Below, one piece after another: positions 1 through 13,600 of a DNA stretch of 64,000 bases. A program made the translations under genes and the position numbers. Below the pieces are notes generated by a model, which saw nothing but the letters and a program-made list of their open reading frames with translations, searched no databases and was not told the DNA's origin. The first letter of the stretch is position 1, and each line of letters starts with the position of its first letter. This DNA comes from Eriocheir sinensis. Taxonomy: Eukaryota > Arthropoda > Malacostraca > Decapoda > Varunidae. The DNA lies in assembly GCF_024679095.1 (NCBI RefSeq), contig NW_026111831.1, positions 709,501 to 773,500 on the forward strand, written 5' to 3'.

Positions 1-156
1 CCCCCGATTAATACCTGGTACCCATTCACTGCTGGGTGGACAGGGGCGTAGGGTATCGGAAAAGCCACCAAAATTTTTCCACTCCGCCCGGGAATCGAAC
101 CCGGGCTCTCTCGATTGTGAGCTGAGTGTGCTAACCACTGCACCATGAAGCCCCCT
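1..156 (-). mobile_element. tRNA-derived SINE, copy 1 (family A)
   Basis: Read on the minus strand, it opens with a tRNA-like head: GGGGGCTTCATGGTGCAGTG, an A-box (TGGTTAGCACAC) and a B-box (GGGTTCGATTCC). The anticodon-like loop CTCACAA would be CAC, resembling tRNA-Val. A non-tRNA body ending at GTATTAATCGGGGG follows. The second copy at 37.7 kb shows this is a family, not a functional tRNA. The 3' end is cut by the window edge. Confidence 0.75.
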
Positions 157-422
157 CATTCACTCAGGGGCTCACCATGTCACCCCAAGAGTCATAGTTA
201 CTCCCACAGAAGGTAAAGTGAAGGATGGACGCAGGGTTAAAATGAAAAATGTAGAGGATGTAGAAATTTATAATGCAGGGAATGTTTTCAGCCTTTCAGC
301 CGTACCAAAGGATGACGTCATTAAGCCACACAGCACCTGGCTTTATAATTCATGTTAAGGAAATACAAAACTAATATAAAAAAGAGAAAATGAGACGAAC
401 ATTCAAATAAGAAAAAGGCGGA

Positions 423-644
423 GGGTCATATTTTAAAACATTTCGTCGCCCAAATTCACATATCTGACATGGCTTTCCTAGGAGCTGTGGGCCTTTCCAG
501 GGGTAGTTTTATGACCCTGGTGGTAGTTTGACCCTTCTTCTGTGCCATCAACCTTAAAAAACACTCATGAAAAACAGATTGATCCCTTCTTTGACCTTTT
601 GAAATAGTTGATGTGAGAAGCGATGGTGTCTTAAAATACGGCCC
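423..644 (+). mobile_element. MITE family 1, reference copy
   Basis: 222 bp with terminal inverted repeats: GGGTCATATTTTAAAAC at the start and GTCTTAAAATACGGCCC at the end. The core reads CCAGGGGTAGTTTTATGACC ... TGGTAGTTTGACCCTTCTTC. More than ten related copies or fragments occur in the window. No transposase. Confidence 0.65.
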
Positions 645-676
645 AGATCCTTTCCCCTGTAAGACACGAGGAGGTG

Positions 677-713
<37 letters not shown>

Positions 714-1309
714 ACGGCATTTCTAGGTCTCAAGAGCCGCCCGTCTGTCTGTGGTGGTGGTGGTGAGGGTGCTGGTGGTGGATCAGGCCTGGCGGAGGTG
801 GTACAGCGTGGAGAGGTTTGGGTGGCAGTGGAGAAAAGACTTGATATTTCTTCCTCCTCCTCTTCCTCCTCCTCCTCCTCTTCTTCGTCTTCCGCTCGTT
901 CTTCCATCTCTTCCATAAATCCACCTCCTCCTCCTCCTCTTGTGCGAGCTCCGTTGAACCTTCTCGCTGTAATGAAAAAATCTGAGCAAATTATCGGATT
1001 CTCTCCAAGCACTTAACACTATGGTAAATATTAAGCAAAGAATTAGATACAAATAAATTACTGATCCGAGCTTCCTATCTTACCCACCAGCCTGCATCTT
1101 TGTCCATCTCCATAACTAGTGTTCTATCAACCTATCGATCTATGTTATGTCTGTGTTCCAAGCTCCCCCTCACTAAGAGACATTATTACCAACACAAAAA
1201 AAAATGTCAGCCTCTGTTAACTGTTGCTCCCCTTCACTGTGTTCCAAGCTCCCCCTCACTAAGAGACATTATTACCAACACAAAAACAACTTCATTTAAA
1301 AAGGGGAAG

Positions 1310-2140
1310 GGGATGGAAGGGAGATGAAAGAAAGGAAAGGGAGAGGTGGGGAAGGATGGGGAAGGGAAGAGACAGAAAGGAAAGGTAGGATAGGATAGAA
1401 AAGGGAAGGGAAGGGAAGGGATGGGGAGGGGAAAGGAAGGAGAGGAGAGGGAAGGGGTGGGAAGGAAGGAGAGGAAAGAAGGAAGGGAAGGGATGGGAAG
1501 GGATGGGAAGGGAAGGGGTGGGAAGGAAGGAGAGGAAAGAAGGAAGGAAGGAAGGGATGGGAAGGATGGGAAGGGAAGGATGGGAAGGGAAGGAAGGGAA
1601 GGAAGAGGAGAGGAAGGAAGGGTGGGAAGGAAGGAGAGGAAAGAGGAAGGAGGGAAGGGATGGGGAGGGAAAGGAAGGGAAGGAAGGGAAGGGAAGGGAA
1701 GGGAGGAGAGGGAAGGGGTGGGAAGAAAGGAGAGGAAAGAAGGAAGGGAAGGGATGGGGAAGGGAAGGGAAGGGAAGGGAAGGGTAGAGGAGAGGAGAGG
1801 GAAGGGGTGGGAAGGAAGGAGAGGAAAGGAGGGGAAGGGATGGGGAAGGGAAAGGAGGGGAAAGGAAGGGAAAGGAAGGAAGGAGAGGAGAGGGAAGGGG
1901 TGGGAAGGGAAGGGATGGGGAGGGGAAAGGAGGGGAAAGGAAGGGAAAGGAAGGAAGGAGAGGAGAGGGAAGGGGTGGGAAGGAAGGAGAGGAAAGAGGA
2001 AGGAGGGGAAGGGATGGGGAGGGGAGAGGAAGGGAAGGAAAGGGAAGGGAAGGGAAGGGAAGGGAAGGGAAGGGAGGAGAGGAGAGGGAAGGGGTGGGAA
2101 GGGAATTGAAAGAAAGGAAATTAAGCGAAAGGGAAGGAAG
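1310..2140 (+). repeat. GGGAAGG-type purine tract
   Basis: About 830 bases of G/A on the plus strand, mixed GGGAA, GGAAGGA and GGGGTGGGAAGG units. Its long open frames are artefacts of the missing T. Confidence 0.9.
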
Positions 2141-2525
2141 GAAAAACAGAAAATAAAAAACCTAACTAGCCAGAGAACTGTTAAGCAAAATCTAGTACAA
2201 TAATTTCCTGGCTAAGATTACAGACTGATGGATATTCTGAGAGGTGGAATGTGGATGAGGTGGACTTTTAAAAATATCGTAAACCTAAAAAAAGGCTAAA
2301 ACTAGTAACTGACCTCAAAATAACTAACAAATCTATGGTGCCTGAAAACACACTCAACACAAAGCAACACACAGAACAGCAACACAAGGTAAACACAGCA
2401 ACACAACTCACCCTTGAAGCGACGTGGAGGCTTTGTGAAGGGTGCGGGAATTACTACTGAACCTAAGCACAAGTAAGTCAGGTGTTCCCGGGGAAAATTT
2501 TACAAGAAAGACGTGAAAGATCAGA

Positions 2526-2531
2526 TTTATT
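2526..2531 (-). terminator. Candidate poly(A) signal of BTB gene
   Basis: AATAAA on the minus strand about 125 bases past the stop codon. No other AATAAA was noticed between it and the stop. Confidence 0.45.
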
Positions 2532-2590
2532 TTCACATTTTTTACCTCATTACACAAATATATCAAGTGTGTGTGTAAGCAAGGACTACT

Positions 2591-2638
<48 letters not shown>

Positions 2639-2656
2639 ACAGCACCGGGGGGGGCC

Positions 2657-4521
2657 TCAGTACTGGCCCAGGAAGTGGTAGCCGTAGTAGCTGCCGGGGA
2701 AGCCGTAGGGGGCGTAGTTGTACTCGGCGGGGCGGGGCGGGGCGGCCTCGGCCATCCTGTTCTGGGGGTCGTAGGCGTAGGGCAGCGGCTCCTCGGACTT
2801 GTAGGCCACCAAGGGGCCCTCGGGGACCTTAGCCGGGGGTCCCTCCACACCACGCCCCGCTGCCAGGGCCACCGCGGGGTGCCCCAGGGGGCTGGCCGTC
2901 ATGGCGGCACTCAGGTCACCGGGCCCTGCCTCGCCCCGCCCCAGGTCACGCCCCAGGTCACGGGACAAGTTGTATGCTGCAGACAGGTTGGCCCCGAGGG
3001 CGTTGACCATCTGGGGAGGCTTGGCCAGCCCCGCCCCAACCAGCCCCGGGTGCAGCAGCCCCGCAGGGTCGCTGGGGTCCACCGGGGACTCGCAGGGGTC
3101 CAGGGTCTGTCTGGTGGGACCCAGGTCCTCCTCGTGGTCAGGGTGTGGCGGGGCGGGGCCACTGCAGGACCCCTCGGCCTCCCCCTCCTCCACAAAGGCC
3201 GTGGGGGGGGGCGGGGGGACCCTGCGCTGTGCCGGCCCCGCCAGGTTGTCGTCGTCAGTGTCGTGGTGCTGTGTGGCGGCGGCGGTGGTGGTGGTGGGCG
3301 GGCCGGAGGGCAGGTGGGTGGGGGCGGCGCGGCCGGGGCGGGAGAACTTGAGGCTGTGGTTGGCCTTGAAGGTGGCCAGCCAGCCGTTGGAGGCCTTGAA
3401 GTCGTGGTAGCCCAGCTGTGGTGCCAGCTGCAGGGCCTTGGCGCGCAGCATGCCGGCAGTGACCCGCGCCCCGCCCTGCCCCGCCGCGTGCCGGTACCAC
3501 TGGATGAGGTGCTGGTTGAGCCGTGCGTAGCCGCCGCGCCGCCGCCGCCGCTGCGCCGTCATCCGGTCACCGCGCAGGACGGAGTCGCGGTAGGCCTCCA
3601 GCACCTCCTCGCGGCGGCGGATGATGCCACTGACCTGCGTCTTGCCGGTGCCGTACAGGCCGGCGATCTGGCGCTGGCTCTTGCCCGCCAGGAAGGCCTC
3701 CACCACCTGCACCTTCTGCTCCAGCGTCAGGCTGGTGCGCCGCTGCTTGGCGCGGGGCACCGCCGGCGGCAGCGAGAACAGCGACAGCGGCGACACGGCC
3801 GGGAAGCCCTCCACGTCTGGCTCCACCTCACCTTCAGGCTCCCCCTCATACTCCACTTCCACCACGCCGCCACCACCACCACCAACCTGCTGCTGCTGCT
3901 GCGGCCCGGAGTGGAGGGGCTGCGGCACCTGGGGCTGCTGCTGGAGGTGGAGCTGCTGCTGCTGCTGCTGGTGAAGATGCTGAAGCTGCTGTTCTTGTTG
4001 CTGCAGTTGTTGTTGTTGTTGCTGTTGAAGTTGTTGTTGTTGTTGCTGCTGCTGGTGCTGCTGCTGCTGTGTGTGGTGGTGGTAGTAGTGCAGGTGGTCT
4101 GGGGCAGCGGCCTGCCCCGCCCCGGGGGAGTAGTCTGCCTGGACAACACCGCCACCACCACTGCCGGCATCACCGTCTCCACCAGTCTGTGCCCGGGGCG
4201 CCGCCCCCCGCCGCCGCAGGGTCCTGGTGACTGGCCGCCCCCCCAGGGTGCCGCCAGCCTCGGAGCCCAGCAGGGCGCGGCGCTCCCGTGCCAGCCAGCG
4301 CCGGCGGCCGTCCTCATTGCGCCGCGCCCTGAGCCGCCGCTTGGCCCGCCGCAGCGCCGGGGCCGCGGCGGGGAGGGAGGGGGAGGCAGAGGGCAGCAGG
4401 GGGCGGCGGACAGGAGTGTGGCGGCCCCCCGGGGGAGCCTCCGTCCCGGTGGTGAGGCTGATGGTCAGTGGCCCCGCCTCGCACGGCACCTCCACGCTGC
4501 GCTCCACCCGCGGCCCCGCCC
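2657..4521 (-). CDS. BTB gene terminal exon (poly-Gln and double HTH)
   Basis: Single long exon coding for about 620 residues. Acceptor is CCCCACAG at 4522-4529. Holds the basic block, the CAG/CAA-coded Gln tract, both helix-turn-helix motifs and the Tyr/Gly-rich tail. It is very GC-rich outside the Gln tract, so several long frames on the opposite strand are shadows. Confidence 0.88.
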
Positions 4522-4638
4522 CTGTGGGGAGGACTGTCAGGGGCGGGGCCGGGGCCAAGACACCCTCCCCGCCCCAACATACACACACACACACACACAC
4601 ACACACTCTCTTTCTCTCTCTCATATAACAGCATATAA

Positions 4639-4678
<40 letters not shown>

Positions 4679-7600
4679 CTGGGGCGGCAGCAGCAGTAGT
4701 GGAGATGGCGGTGAGGGTGATGGTGCGGGGCTGGGTGTCGGCGGTGGGGCGGGGCGCCTCCTCCACCTGGGGCAGGACGCATCAACAACAACAACAAGGG
4801 AAGGAAAACAAAACATGAGAGGCAGCAGGACACAACCCACCCTGTCCTGTCCTGTCCTCTCCTAGCCTGTCTTATCCTGCCCTGTCCTGTCCTATTCTGC
4901 CCTGTCCTATTGTGTCCTGTCTTATCCTGCCCTGTCCTAACCAATCTTGTCCCATTCTGCCCTGTCCCATCCTGTCCTATCCTACCCTGTTCTGCCCTAT
5001 CCTATCCTGTCCCATCCTGTCCTATTCTACCCTGTCCTATTGTGTCCTGTCTTATCCTGCACTGTCCTATCCTGCCCTGTCCTAACCAATCTTGTCCCAT
5101 TCTGCCCTGTCCCATCCTGTTCTATCCTGCCCTGTTCTGCCCTATCCTATCCTGTCCCATCCTGTCCTATCCTGCCCTGTTCTGCCCTATCCTATCCTGT
5201 CCCATCCTGTCCTATCCTGCCCTGTTCTGCCCTATCCTATCCTGTCCCATCCTGCCCTATCCTATCCTGTCCTATCCTATCCTGTCCAAGGCTTATAAAA
5301 CTACCCATGCATGATAAGGGGATAATGCATGCCTTCAAGTTTTCCTCTACTCTCCCCACAAGCTGCCCCTATAACTAAATGATGCAATACCACTAAAGTC
5401 ACCCTCCACCCCAGTCCACAACAGTCCACCCCAGTCCACTCACCTGAGAACTGATGCGCCCCCAATCTGGGTCTGACGTGGAGTCCAGGTTGTCCTCTGA
5501 GCTGGGGCTGTCCTGCTGGGCGAGGGAGAACGTTAGAACATAAGAGAGAGAGAACATGAACATAAGGGCATAAGAAGAGAGGACATTGATACCATATGAA
5601 CATTAAAGAACATAATTAGAACATAAGGAGAAGAGAACACATTAGTAGAACATAAGGGCATAGGAAGACACAGAGAACATTGATACCATAAGAAAATGAA
5701 AGAACATCACTAGAACATGACAGAGACAAAAGATGAGAGAGAACATTAGAACATAAGGAGAGAACATTAGTAGAACGTAAGGGTTGGTTATCATATTGGC
5801 ACTCACTCACCACATGACTGCCAGGCCTGTTCCACTCATCCACCACTCTGTTAGTATTGGCACTCACTCACCACATGACTGCCAGGCCTGTTCCACTCAC
5901 CCACCACTCTGTTAGCATTGGCACTCACTCACCACATGACTGCCAGGCCTGTTCCACTCATCCACCACTCTGTTAGTATTGGCACTCACTCACCACATGA
6001 CTGCCAGACCTGTTCCACTCATCCACCACTCTGTTAGTATTGGCACTCACTCACCACATGACTGCCAGGCCTGTTCCACTCATCCACCACTCTGTTAGTA
6101 TTGGAACTCACTCACCACATGACTGCCAGGCCTGTTCCACTCATCCACCACTCTGTTAGTATTGGCACTCACTCACCACATGACTGCCAGGCCTGTTCCA
6201 CTCATCCACCACTCTGTTAGTGAACCAATTTTTGTCTGTGTCCTTGTTGAATCTGAATTTATCCAACTTAAACCCATTACAAGGAAGCCATTATGAGAAA
6301 AGTAATTAGAAGAATGAAAAGAAGAAAAAGAGGAACCTTGTCAAACATCATATACCAAAATTTATCTCTCTCTCTTTCTCACACACACACACACGCACAC
6401 ACACACACTCACCAGCCGCCTCCTCTTCCTACACGATGCCGTTGAGTGTGGCGGCGGCGGCGGCGGCAAGGACGAGGGGGTTGGCGGGGGCGGTGCTAAG
6501 GCCTCAACAGCCACAGGACCCGTTTCCCTGGGGGTGGCGGGGGGCGGGAGAGCGGACATGACCCCTGCCGTGTCCTTGGGTGACCTGGGTTCGTTCTTTG
6601 CCATGGAGAGGTCAATCCCAGACATCTGAGGCGGGTCACCATCCTTGGCAGGGGGGGCAGAAGGGGCAAGGGGGGCAGGGGGTGGCGTGAGGTCCCCCTG
6701 TACCCCGTCGGATGGCACACTGGGGTTGGGTGGTGCTGTGGGTGTGGGTGTGGGTGCGGGTGACATGAATTTCTGTATGGCCGGGTTCGAGCGGATGCCA
6801 GACAGTCCTTTGACCCCGAGCAAGTCCGCCACCTCCAGCACGGACTCTATCAGGCTCTGGTCCACCTGTGACGGAAGATGTGGAGTTGGGAGGTGTTATG
6901 AAGGGTGTTAGGGTGTTGGGAAGGGTGTTAGGTGTTGGGAAGGGTGTTAGGGTGTTATGAAGGGTGTTGGGTGTTGGGAAGGGTGTTAGGGTGTTGGGAA
7001 GGGTGTGAGGTGTTGGGAAGGGTGTTAGGGTGTTGGGAAGGGTGTTAGGTGTTGGGAAGGGTGTTAGGGTGTTGGGAAGGGTGTTAGGGTGTTGGGAAGG
7101 GTGTTAGGGTGTTGGGAAGGGTGTTAGGTGTTGGGAAGGGTGTTAGGGTGTTGGGAAGGGTGTTAGGGTGTTGGGAAGGGTGTTAGGGTGTTGGGAAGGG
7201 TGTTAAGGTGTTGGGAAGGGTGTTAAGGTGTTGGGAAGGGTGTTAGGGTGTTGGGAAGGGTGTTAGGTGTTGGGAAGGGTGTTAGGGTGTTGGGAAGGGT
7301 GTTAGGGTGTTGGGAAGGGGTGTTAGGGTGTTGGGAAGGGTGTTAAGGTGTTGGGAAGGTGTTAGGGTGTTGGGAAGGGTGTTAGGGTGTTGGGAAGGGT
7401 GTTAAGGTGTTGGGAAGGGTGGTATGGTGTTGGGAAGGGTGTTAGGGTGTTGGAAGGGTGTGAGGTGTTGGGAAGGGTGTTAGGGTGTTGGGAAGGGTGT
7501 TAAGGTGTTGGGAAGGGTGTTAGGGTGTTGGGAAGGGTGTTAGGGTGTTGGGAAGGGTGTTAGGGTGTTGGGAAGGGTGTTAGGTGTTGGGAAGGGTGTT

Positions 7601-10600
7601 AGGGTGTTGGGAAGGGTGTTAGGGTGTTGGGAAGGGTGTTAGGGTGTTGGGAAGGGTGTTAGGGTGTTGGGAAGAGTGTGAGGTGTTGGGAAGGGTGTTA
7701 GGGTGTTGGGAAGGGTGTTAGGGTGTTGGGAAGGGTGTTAGGGTGTTGGGAAGGGTGTTAGGGTGTTGGGAAGGGTGTTAGGTGTTGGGAAGGGTGTTAG
7801 GGTGTTGGGAAGGGTGTTAGGGTGTTGGGAAGGGTGTTAGGTGTTGGGAAGGGTGTTAGGGTGTTGGGAAGGGTGTGAGGTGTTGGGAAGGGTGTTAGGG
7901 TGTTGGGAAGGTGTTAGGGTGTTGGGAAGGGTGTTAGGTGTTAGGAAGGTGTTAGGGTGTTGGGAAGGGTGTTAGGGGGTTGGTAAGGTGTTAGGGTGTT
8001 GGGAAGGGTGTTAGGGTGTTGGGAAGGGTGTTAGGGTGTTGGGAAGGGTGTTAGGTGTTGGGAAGGTGTTAGGTGTTGGGAAGGGTGTTAGGTGTTGGGA
8101 AGGTGTTAGGGTGTTGGGAAGGGTGTTAGGTGTTGGGAAGGGTGTTAGGGTGTTGGGAAGGGTGTTAGGGGGTTGGTAAGGTGTTAAGGTGTTGGAAGGG
8201 TGTTAGGGTGTTGGGAAGGGTGTTAAGGTGTTGGGAAGGGTGTTAGGGTGTTAGGTGTTGGGAAGGGTGTTAGGGTGTTGGGAAGGGTGTTAGGGTGTTG
8301 GGAAGGGTGTTAGGGTGTTGGGAAGGGTGTTAGGGTGTTGGGAAGGGTGTTAAGGTGTTGGGAAGGGTGTTAGGGTGTTAGGTGTTGGGAAGGGTGTTAG
8401 GGTGTTGTGAAGGGTGGTAGGGTGTTGGGAAGGGTGGTAGGGTGTTGGGAAGGTGTTAAGGTGTTGAAGGAAGGTGTTTGGGTGTTGGGAAGGGTGTTAG
8501 GGTGTTGGGAAGGGTGTTAGGGTGTTAGGTGTTGGGAAGGGTGTTAGGGTGTTGGGAAGGGTGTTAGGGTGTTAGGGTGTTGGGAAGGGTGTTAGGGTGT
8601 TGGGAAGGGTGTTAGGGTGTTAGGGTGTTGGGAAGGGTGTTAGGGTGTTAGGTGTTGGGAAGGGTGTTAGGTGTTGGAAAGGGTGTTAAGGTGTTGGGAA
8701 GGGTGTTAGGGTGTTGGGAAGGGTGTTAGGGTGTTGGGAAGGGTGTTAGGGTGTTAGGTGTTGGGAAGGGTGTTAGGGTGTTGGGAAGGGTGTTAAGGTG
8801 TTGGGAAGGGTGTTAGGGTGTTGGGAAGGGTGTTAGGGTGTTGGGAAGGGTGTTAAGGTGTTGGGAAGGGTGTTAAGGTGTTGGGAAGGGGGGTTGGGTG
8901 TTGGTAAGGGTGTTAGGGTGTTGGGGAGGGTGTTAGGGTGTTGGAAAGGGTGTTAAGGTGTTGGGAAGGGTGTTAGGGTGTTGGGAAGGGTGTTAGGGTG
9001 TTGGGAAGGGTGTTAGGGTGTTAGGGTGTTGGGAAGGGTGTTAGGGTGTTAGGTGTTGGGAAGGGTGTTAGGTGTTGGGAAGGGTGTTAGGGTGTTGGAA
9101 AGGGTGTTAGGGTGTTGGGAAGGTGTTAGGGTGTTGGGAAGGGTGTTAGGGTGTTGGGAAGGGTGATACGGTGTTGGAAGGGTGTTAGGTGTTGGGAAGG
9201 GTGTTAGGTTGTTGGGAAGGGTGTTAGGTTGTTGGGAAGGGTGTTAGGGTGTTGGGAAGGGTGTTATGGTGTTGGGAAGGGTGTTAGGGTGTTGGGAAGG
9301 GTGTTAGGTGTTGGGAAGGGTGTTAGGGTGTTGGGAAGGGTGTTAGGGTGTTGGGAAGGGTGTTAGGTGTTGGGAAGGGTGTTAGGGTGTTGGGAAGGGT
9401 GTTAGGGTGTTGGGAAGGGTGTTAGGGTGTTGGGAAGGGTGTTAGGGGGTTGGGAATCGTGTTAGGGTGTTGGGAAGGGTGTTAGGGTGTTGGGAAGGGT
9501 GTTAGGTGTTGGGAAGGTGTTAGGGTGTTGGGAAGGGTGTTAGGGTGTTGGGAAGGGTGTTAGGGTGTTGGGAAGGGTGTTAGGGTGTTGGTAAGGGTGT
9601 TAGGGTGTTGGGAAGGGTGTTAGGGTGTTGGGAAGGGTGTTAGGGTGTTGGAAGGGTGTTAGGTTTTGGGAAGGGTGTTAGGGTGTTGGGAAGGGTGTTA
9701 GGGTGTTGGGAAGGGTGTTAGGGTGTTGGGAAGGGTGTTAGGGTGTTGGGAAGGGTGTTAGGGTGTTGGGAAGGGTGTTAGGGTGTTGGGAAGGGTGTTA
9801 GGTGTTGGGAAGGGTGTTAGGGTGTTGGGAAGGGTGTTAGGGTGTTGGGAAGGGTGTTAGGGTGTTGGGAAGGGTGTTAGGGTGTTGGGAAGTGTGGTAG
9901 GTGTTGGGAAGGTGTTAGGGTGTTGGGAAGGGTGTTAGGGTGTTGGGATGGGTGTTATGTGTTGGGAAGGGTGTTAGGGTGTTGGGAAGGTGTTAGGGTG
10001 TTGGGAAGGGTGTTAGGGTGTTGGGAAGGTGTTAGGTGTTGGGAAGGTGTTAGGGTGTTGGGAAGGGTGTTAGGTGTTGGGAAGGTGTTAGGGTGTTAGG
10101 AAGGGTGTTAGGGTGTTGGGAAGGGTGTTAGGGTGTTGGGAAGGTGTTAGGGTGTTGGGAAGGGTGTTAGGGTGTTAGGAAGGTGTTAGGTGTTGGGAAG
10201 GGTGTTAAGGTGTTGGGAAGGGTGTTAGGTGTTGGGAAGGGTGTTAGGGTGTTGGGAAGGGTGTTAGGTGTTGGGAAGGGTGTTAGGGTGTTGGGAAGGG
10301 TGTTAGGGTGTTGGGAAGGGTGTTAGGGTGTTGGGAAGGGTGTTAGGGTGTTAGTAAGTTTGTAAGGGTGTTAGTATGTTTAGAAGGGTGTTAGTTGTTG
10401 TTAAGTGTGTTAGGGTGTTTGGAAGGGTGTTAGGTGTTGGGAAGGGTGTTAAGGTGTTGGGAAGGGTGTTAGGGTGTTGGGAAGGTGTTAAGGTGTTGGG
10501 AAGGGTGTTAGGGTTTTAGGTGTTGGGTAGGGTGTTTGGGTGTTGGGTAGGGTGTTTGGGTGTTGGGAAGGGTGTTAGGGTGTTGGGAAGGGTGTTAGGG

Positions 10601-13600
10601 TGTTGGGAAGGGTGTTATGGTGTTGGGATGGGGGTTAGGGTGTTAGGTGTTGGGAAGGGTGTTAGGTGTTGGAAAGGGTGTTAAGGTGTTGGGAAGGGTG
10701 TTAGGGTGTTGGGAAGGGTGTTATGAAGGGTGTGAGGTGTTGGGAAGGGTGTTATGAAGGGTGTTAGGGTGTTGGGAAGGGTGTTATGAAGGGTGTGAGG
10801 TGTTGGGAAGGGTGTTATGAAGGGTGTTAGGGTGTTGGGAAGGGTGTTAGGGTGTTGGGAAGGGTGTTAGGGTGTTGGGAAGGGTGTTAGGAAGAAGTGA
10901 AGAGGAGGAGGAACAAGAAGAACAAGGAGAAGGAAGATAATAAAGAAGAAAAGGTAGAGAAGAAGAAGAAGAAGAAGAAGAAGAAGAAGAAGAATGAAAA
11001 TAACAAGAAGATAGAAAGAGATTAAGAGGAAAACACTAATGAAAATAATGACAAAAACAACAGTAAAGATGATGAATAAAAATAGTTCATTACTCCATAA
11101 CATAGAACCCTTTGACACACACACACACACACACACTGACATCCCTTCCCTCCTCTTCCTCCTCTTCCTAAACCCATCTTCTATTCCTCCTCTTCCTCTT
11201 CTGTCTCCTAATTTCTCTTCTTCTTTCTCTTTATCTAATCTTCTAACACCCTTCCCTCTTTCCTTCTTCTCCTCCTCCTCTTTCCTTCTTCTCCTCCTCC
11301 TCCTCTTCCTCCTTCTTCCTAACTCATCTTCTCTTCCTCCTCTTCCTCTTCTCTCTCCTAATTTCTCTTCTTCTCTCTCTTTATCTAATCTTCTAACACC
11401 CTTCCCTCTTTCCTTCTTCTCCTCCTCCTCCTCTTTCCTTCTTCTCCTCCTCCTCCTCTTCCTCCTTCTCCCTAACTCATCTTCTCTTCCTCCTCTTCCT
11501 CTTCTGTCTCCTAATTTCTCTCTTTATCTAATCTTCTAACACCCTTTCCTCTTTCCTTCTTCTCCTCCTCCTCCTCCTTCCTTCTTCTCCTCCTCCTCCT
11601 CTTCCTCCTTCTCCCTAACTCGTCTTCTCTTCCTCCTCTTCCTCTTCTCTCTCCCAATTTCTCTTCTTCTTTCTCTTTATCTAATCTTCTAACACCCTTC
11701 CCTCTTTCCTTCTTCTCCTCCTCCTTCCTTCTTCTCCTCTTCCTCCTTCTCCCTAACTCATCTTCTCTTCCTCCTCTTCCTCTTCTGTCTCCTAATTTCT
11801 CTTCTTCTCTCTCTTTATCTAATCTTCTAACACCCTTTCCTCATTCCTTCTTCTCCTCCTCCTCCTCTTTCCTTCTTCTCCTCCTCCTCCTCTTCCTCCT
11901 TCTCCCTAACTCATCTTCTCTTCCTCCTCTTCCTCTTCTGTCTCCTAATTTCTCTTCTTCTCTCTCTTTATCTAATCTTCTAACACCCTTCCCCTCTTTC
12001 CTTCTCCTCCTCCTCTTCCTCCTTCTCTTCCCCTTCCCTTTCTCCTAATTTCTCTTCTTCTTTCTCTTTATCTAACCTTCTAATGCCTCTTCCCCTCCTC
12101 CTCTTCTTCCTCCTCCTAAACCGTTCCATTCCTCCTCATCCCCTTCTCTCTCCTCCTCCTCCTCCTCTTCTTCCTCCTCCTAAACCGTTCCATTCCTCCT
12201 CATCCGCTTCTCTCTCCTCCTCCTCATCCTCGTCCTCCTCCGAACCTGCTCCATTCCTCCTCTCCCCCTTCTCTATCATCCTCCTCCTCCTCCTCCTCCT
12301 CCTCCTACTAAACCGTTCCATTCCTCCTCACCCACTTCTCTCTCCTCCTCCTCCTCTTCTTCCTCCTCCTAAACCGTTCCATTCCTCCTCACCCCCTTCT
12401 CTCTCCTCCTCCTCCTCCTCTTCTTCCTCCTCCTAAACCGTTCCATTCCTCCTCATCCCCTTCTCTCTCCTCCTCCTCCTCCTCTTCTTCCTCCTCCTAA
12501 ACCGTTCCATTCCTCCTCATCCCCTTCTCTCTCCTCCTCCTCCTCCTCCTCCTCTTCTTCCTCCTCCTAAACCGTTCCATTCCTCCTCATTCCCTTCTCT
12601 CTCCTCCTCCTCCTCCTCTTCTTCCTCCTCCTAAACCGTTCCATTCCTCCTCATCCCCTTCTCTCTCCTCCTCCTCCTCCTCTTCTTCCTCCTCCTAAAC
12701 CGTTCCATTCCTCCTCATTCCCTTCTCTCTCCTCCTCCTCCTCCTCTTCTTCCTCCTCCTAAACCGTTCCATTCCTCCTCACCCCCTTCTCTCTCCTCCT
12801 CCTCCTCCTCTTCTTCCTCCTCCTCTGCTCCATTCCTCCTCATCCCCTTCTCTCTCCTCCTCCTCCTCCTCCTCCTAGTCTTCCTCCTTCCATTCGTCCT
12901 CCTCCTCCTCCTTCTCCTCCTCCTCCTCCTCTTCTTCCTCCTCCTAAACCGTTCCATTCCTCCTCATTCCCTTTTCTCTCCTCCTCTTCTTCCTCCTCAT
13001 AAACCGTTCCATTCCTCCTCATCCCCTTCTCTCTCCTCCTCCTCCTCTTCTTCCTCCTCCTAAACCGTTCCATTCCTCCTCATCCCCTTCTCTCTCCTCC
13101 TCCTCCTCTCTTCTTCCTCCTCCTAAACCGTTCCATACCTCCTCATTCCTTCTCTCCTCCTCCTCCTCCTCTTCTTCCTCCTCCTAAATCTCTCTCCTCC
13201 TCCTCCTCCTCTTCCTCCTCCTAAACTGCTCCATTCCTCCTCACCCCCTGCTCTCTCCTCCTCCTCCTCTTCCTCCCTCCCTAAACCGTTCCATTCCTCC
13301 TCACCCCTTTCTCTCTCCTCCTCCTCCTCCTCTTCTTCCTCCTCCTAATCCATTCCTCCTCATTCCCTTCTCTCCTCCTCCTCCTCCTCCTCTTCTTCCT
13401 CCTCCTAAACCGTTCCATTCCTCCTCACCCCTTTCTCTCTCCTCCTCCTCCTCCTCTTCTTCCTCCTCCTAAACCGTTCCATTCCTCATTCCCTTCTCTC
13501 TCCAAACTCCTCCTCCTCCTCTTCTTCCTCCTCCTAAACCGTTCCATTCCTCCTCATCCCCTTCTCTCTCCTCCTCCTCCTCCTCGTCCTCCTCCTAAAC

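Noticed and set aside
1..156. True tRNA-Val gene
   Set aside because: tRNA-like head is imperfect and linked to a non-tRNA body found again at 37.7 kb; a SINE fits better.
1421..2203. 260-codon Gly/Lys/Glu-rich frame
   Set aside because: Purine tract without T on the plus strand; no coding signature.
2675..4699. 674-codon plus-strand frame
   Set aside because: Antisense shadow of the GC-rich BTB terminal exon; no domain, and it runs through microsatellites.
6893..10890. Vertebrate-type (TTAGGG) telomere
   Set aside because: TTAGGG occurs only within a 20-bp unit with other text, internal to a gene.
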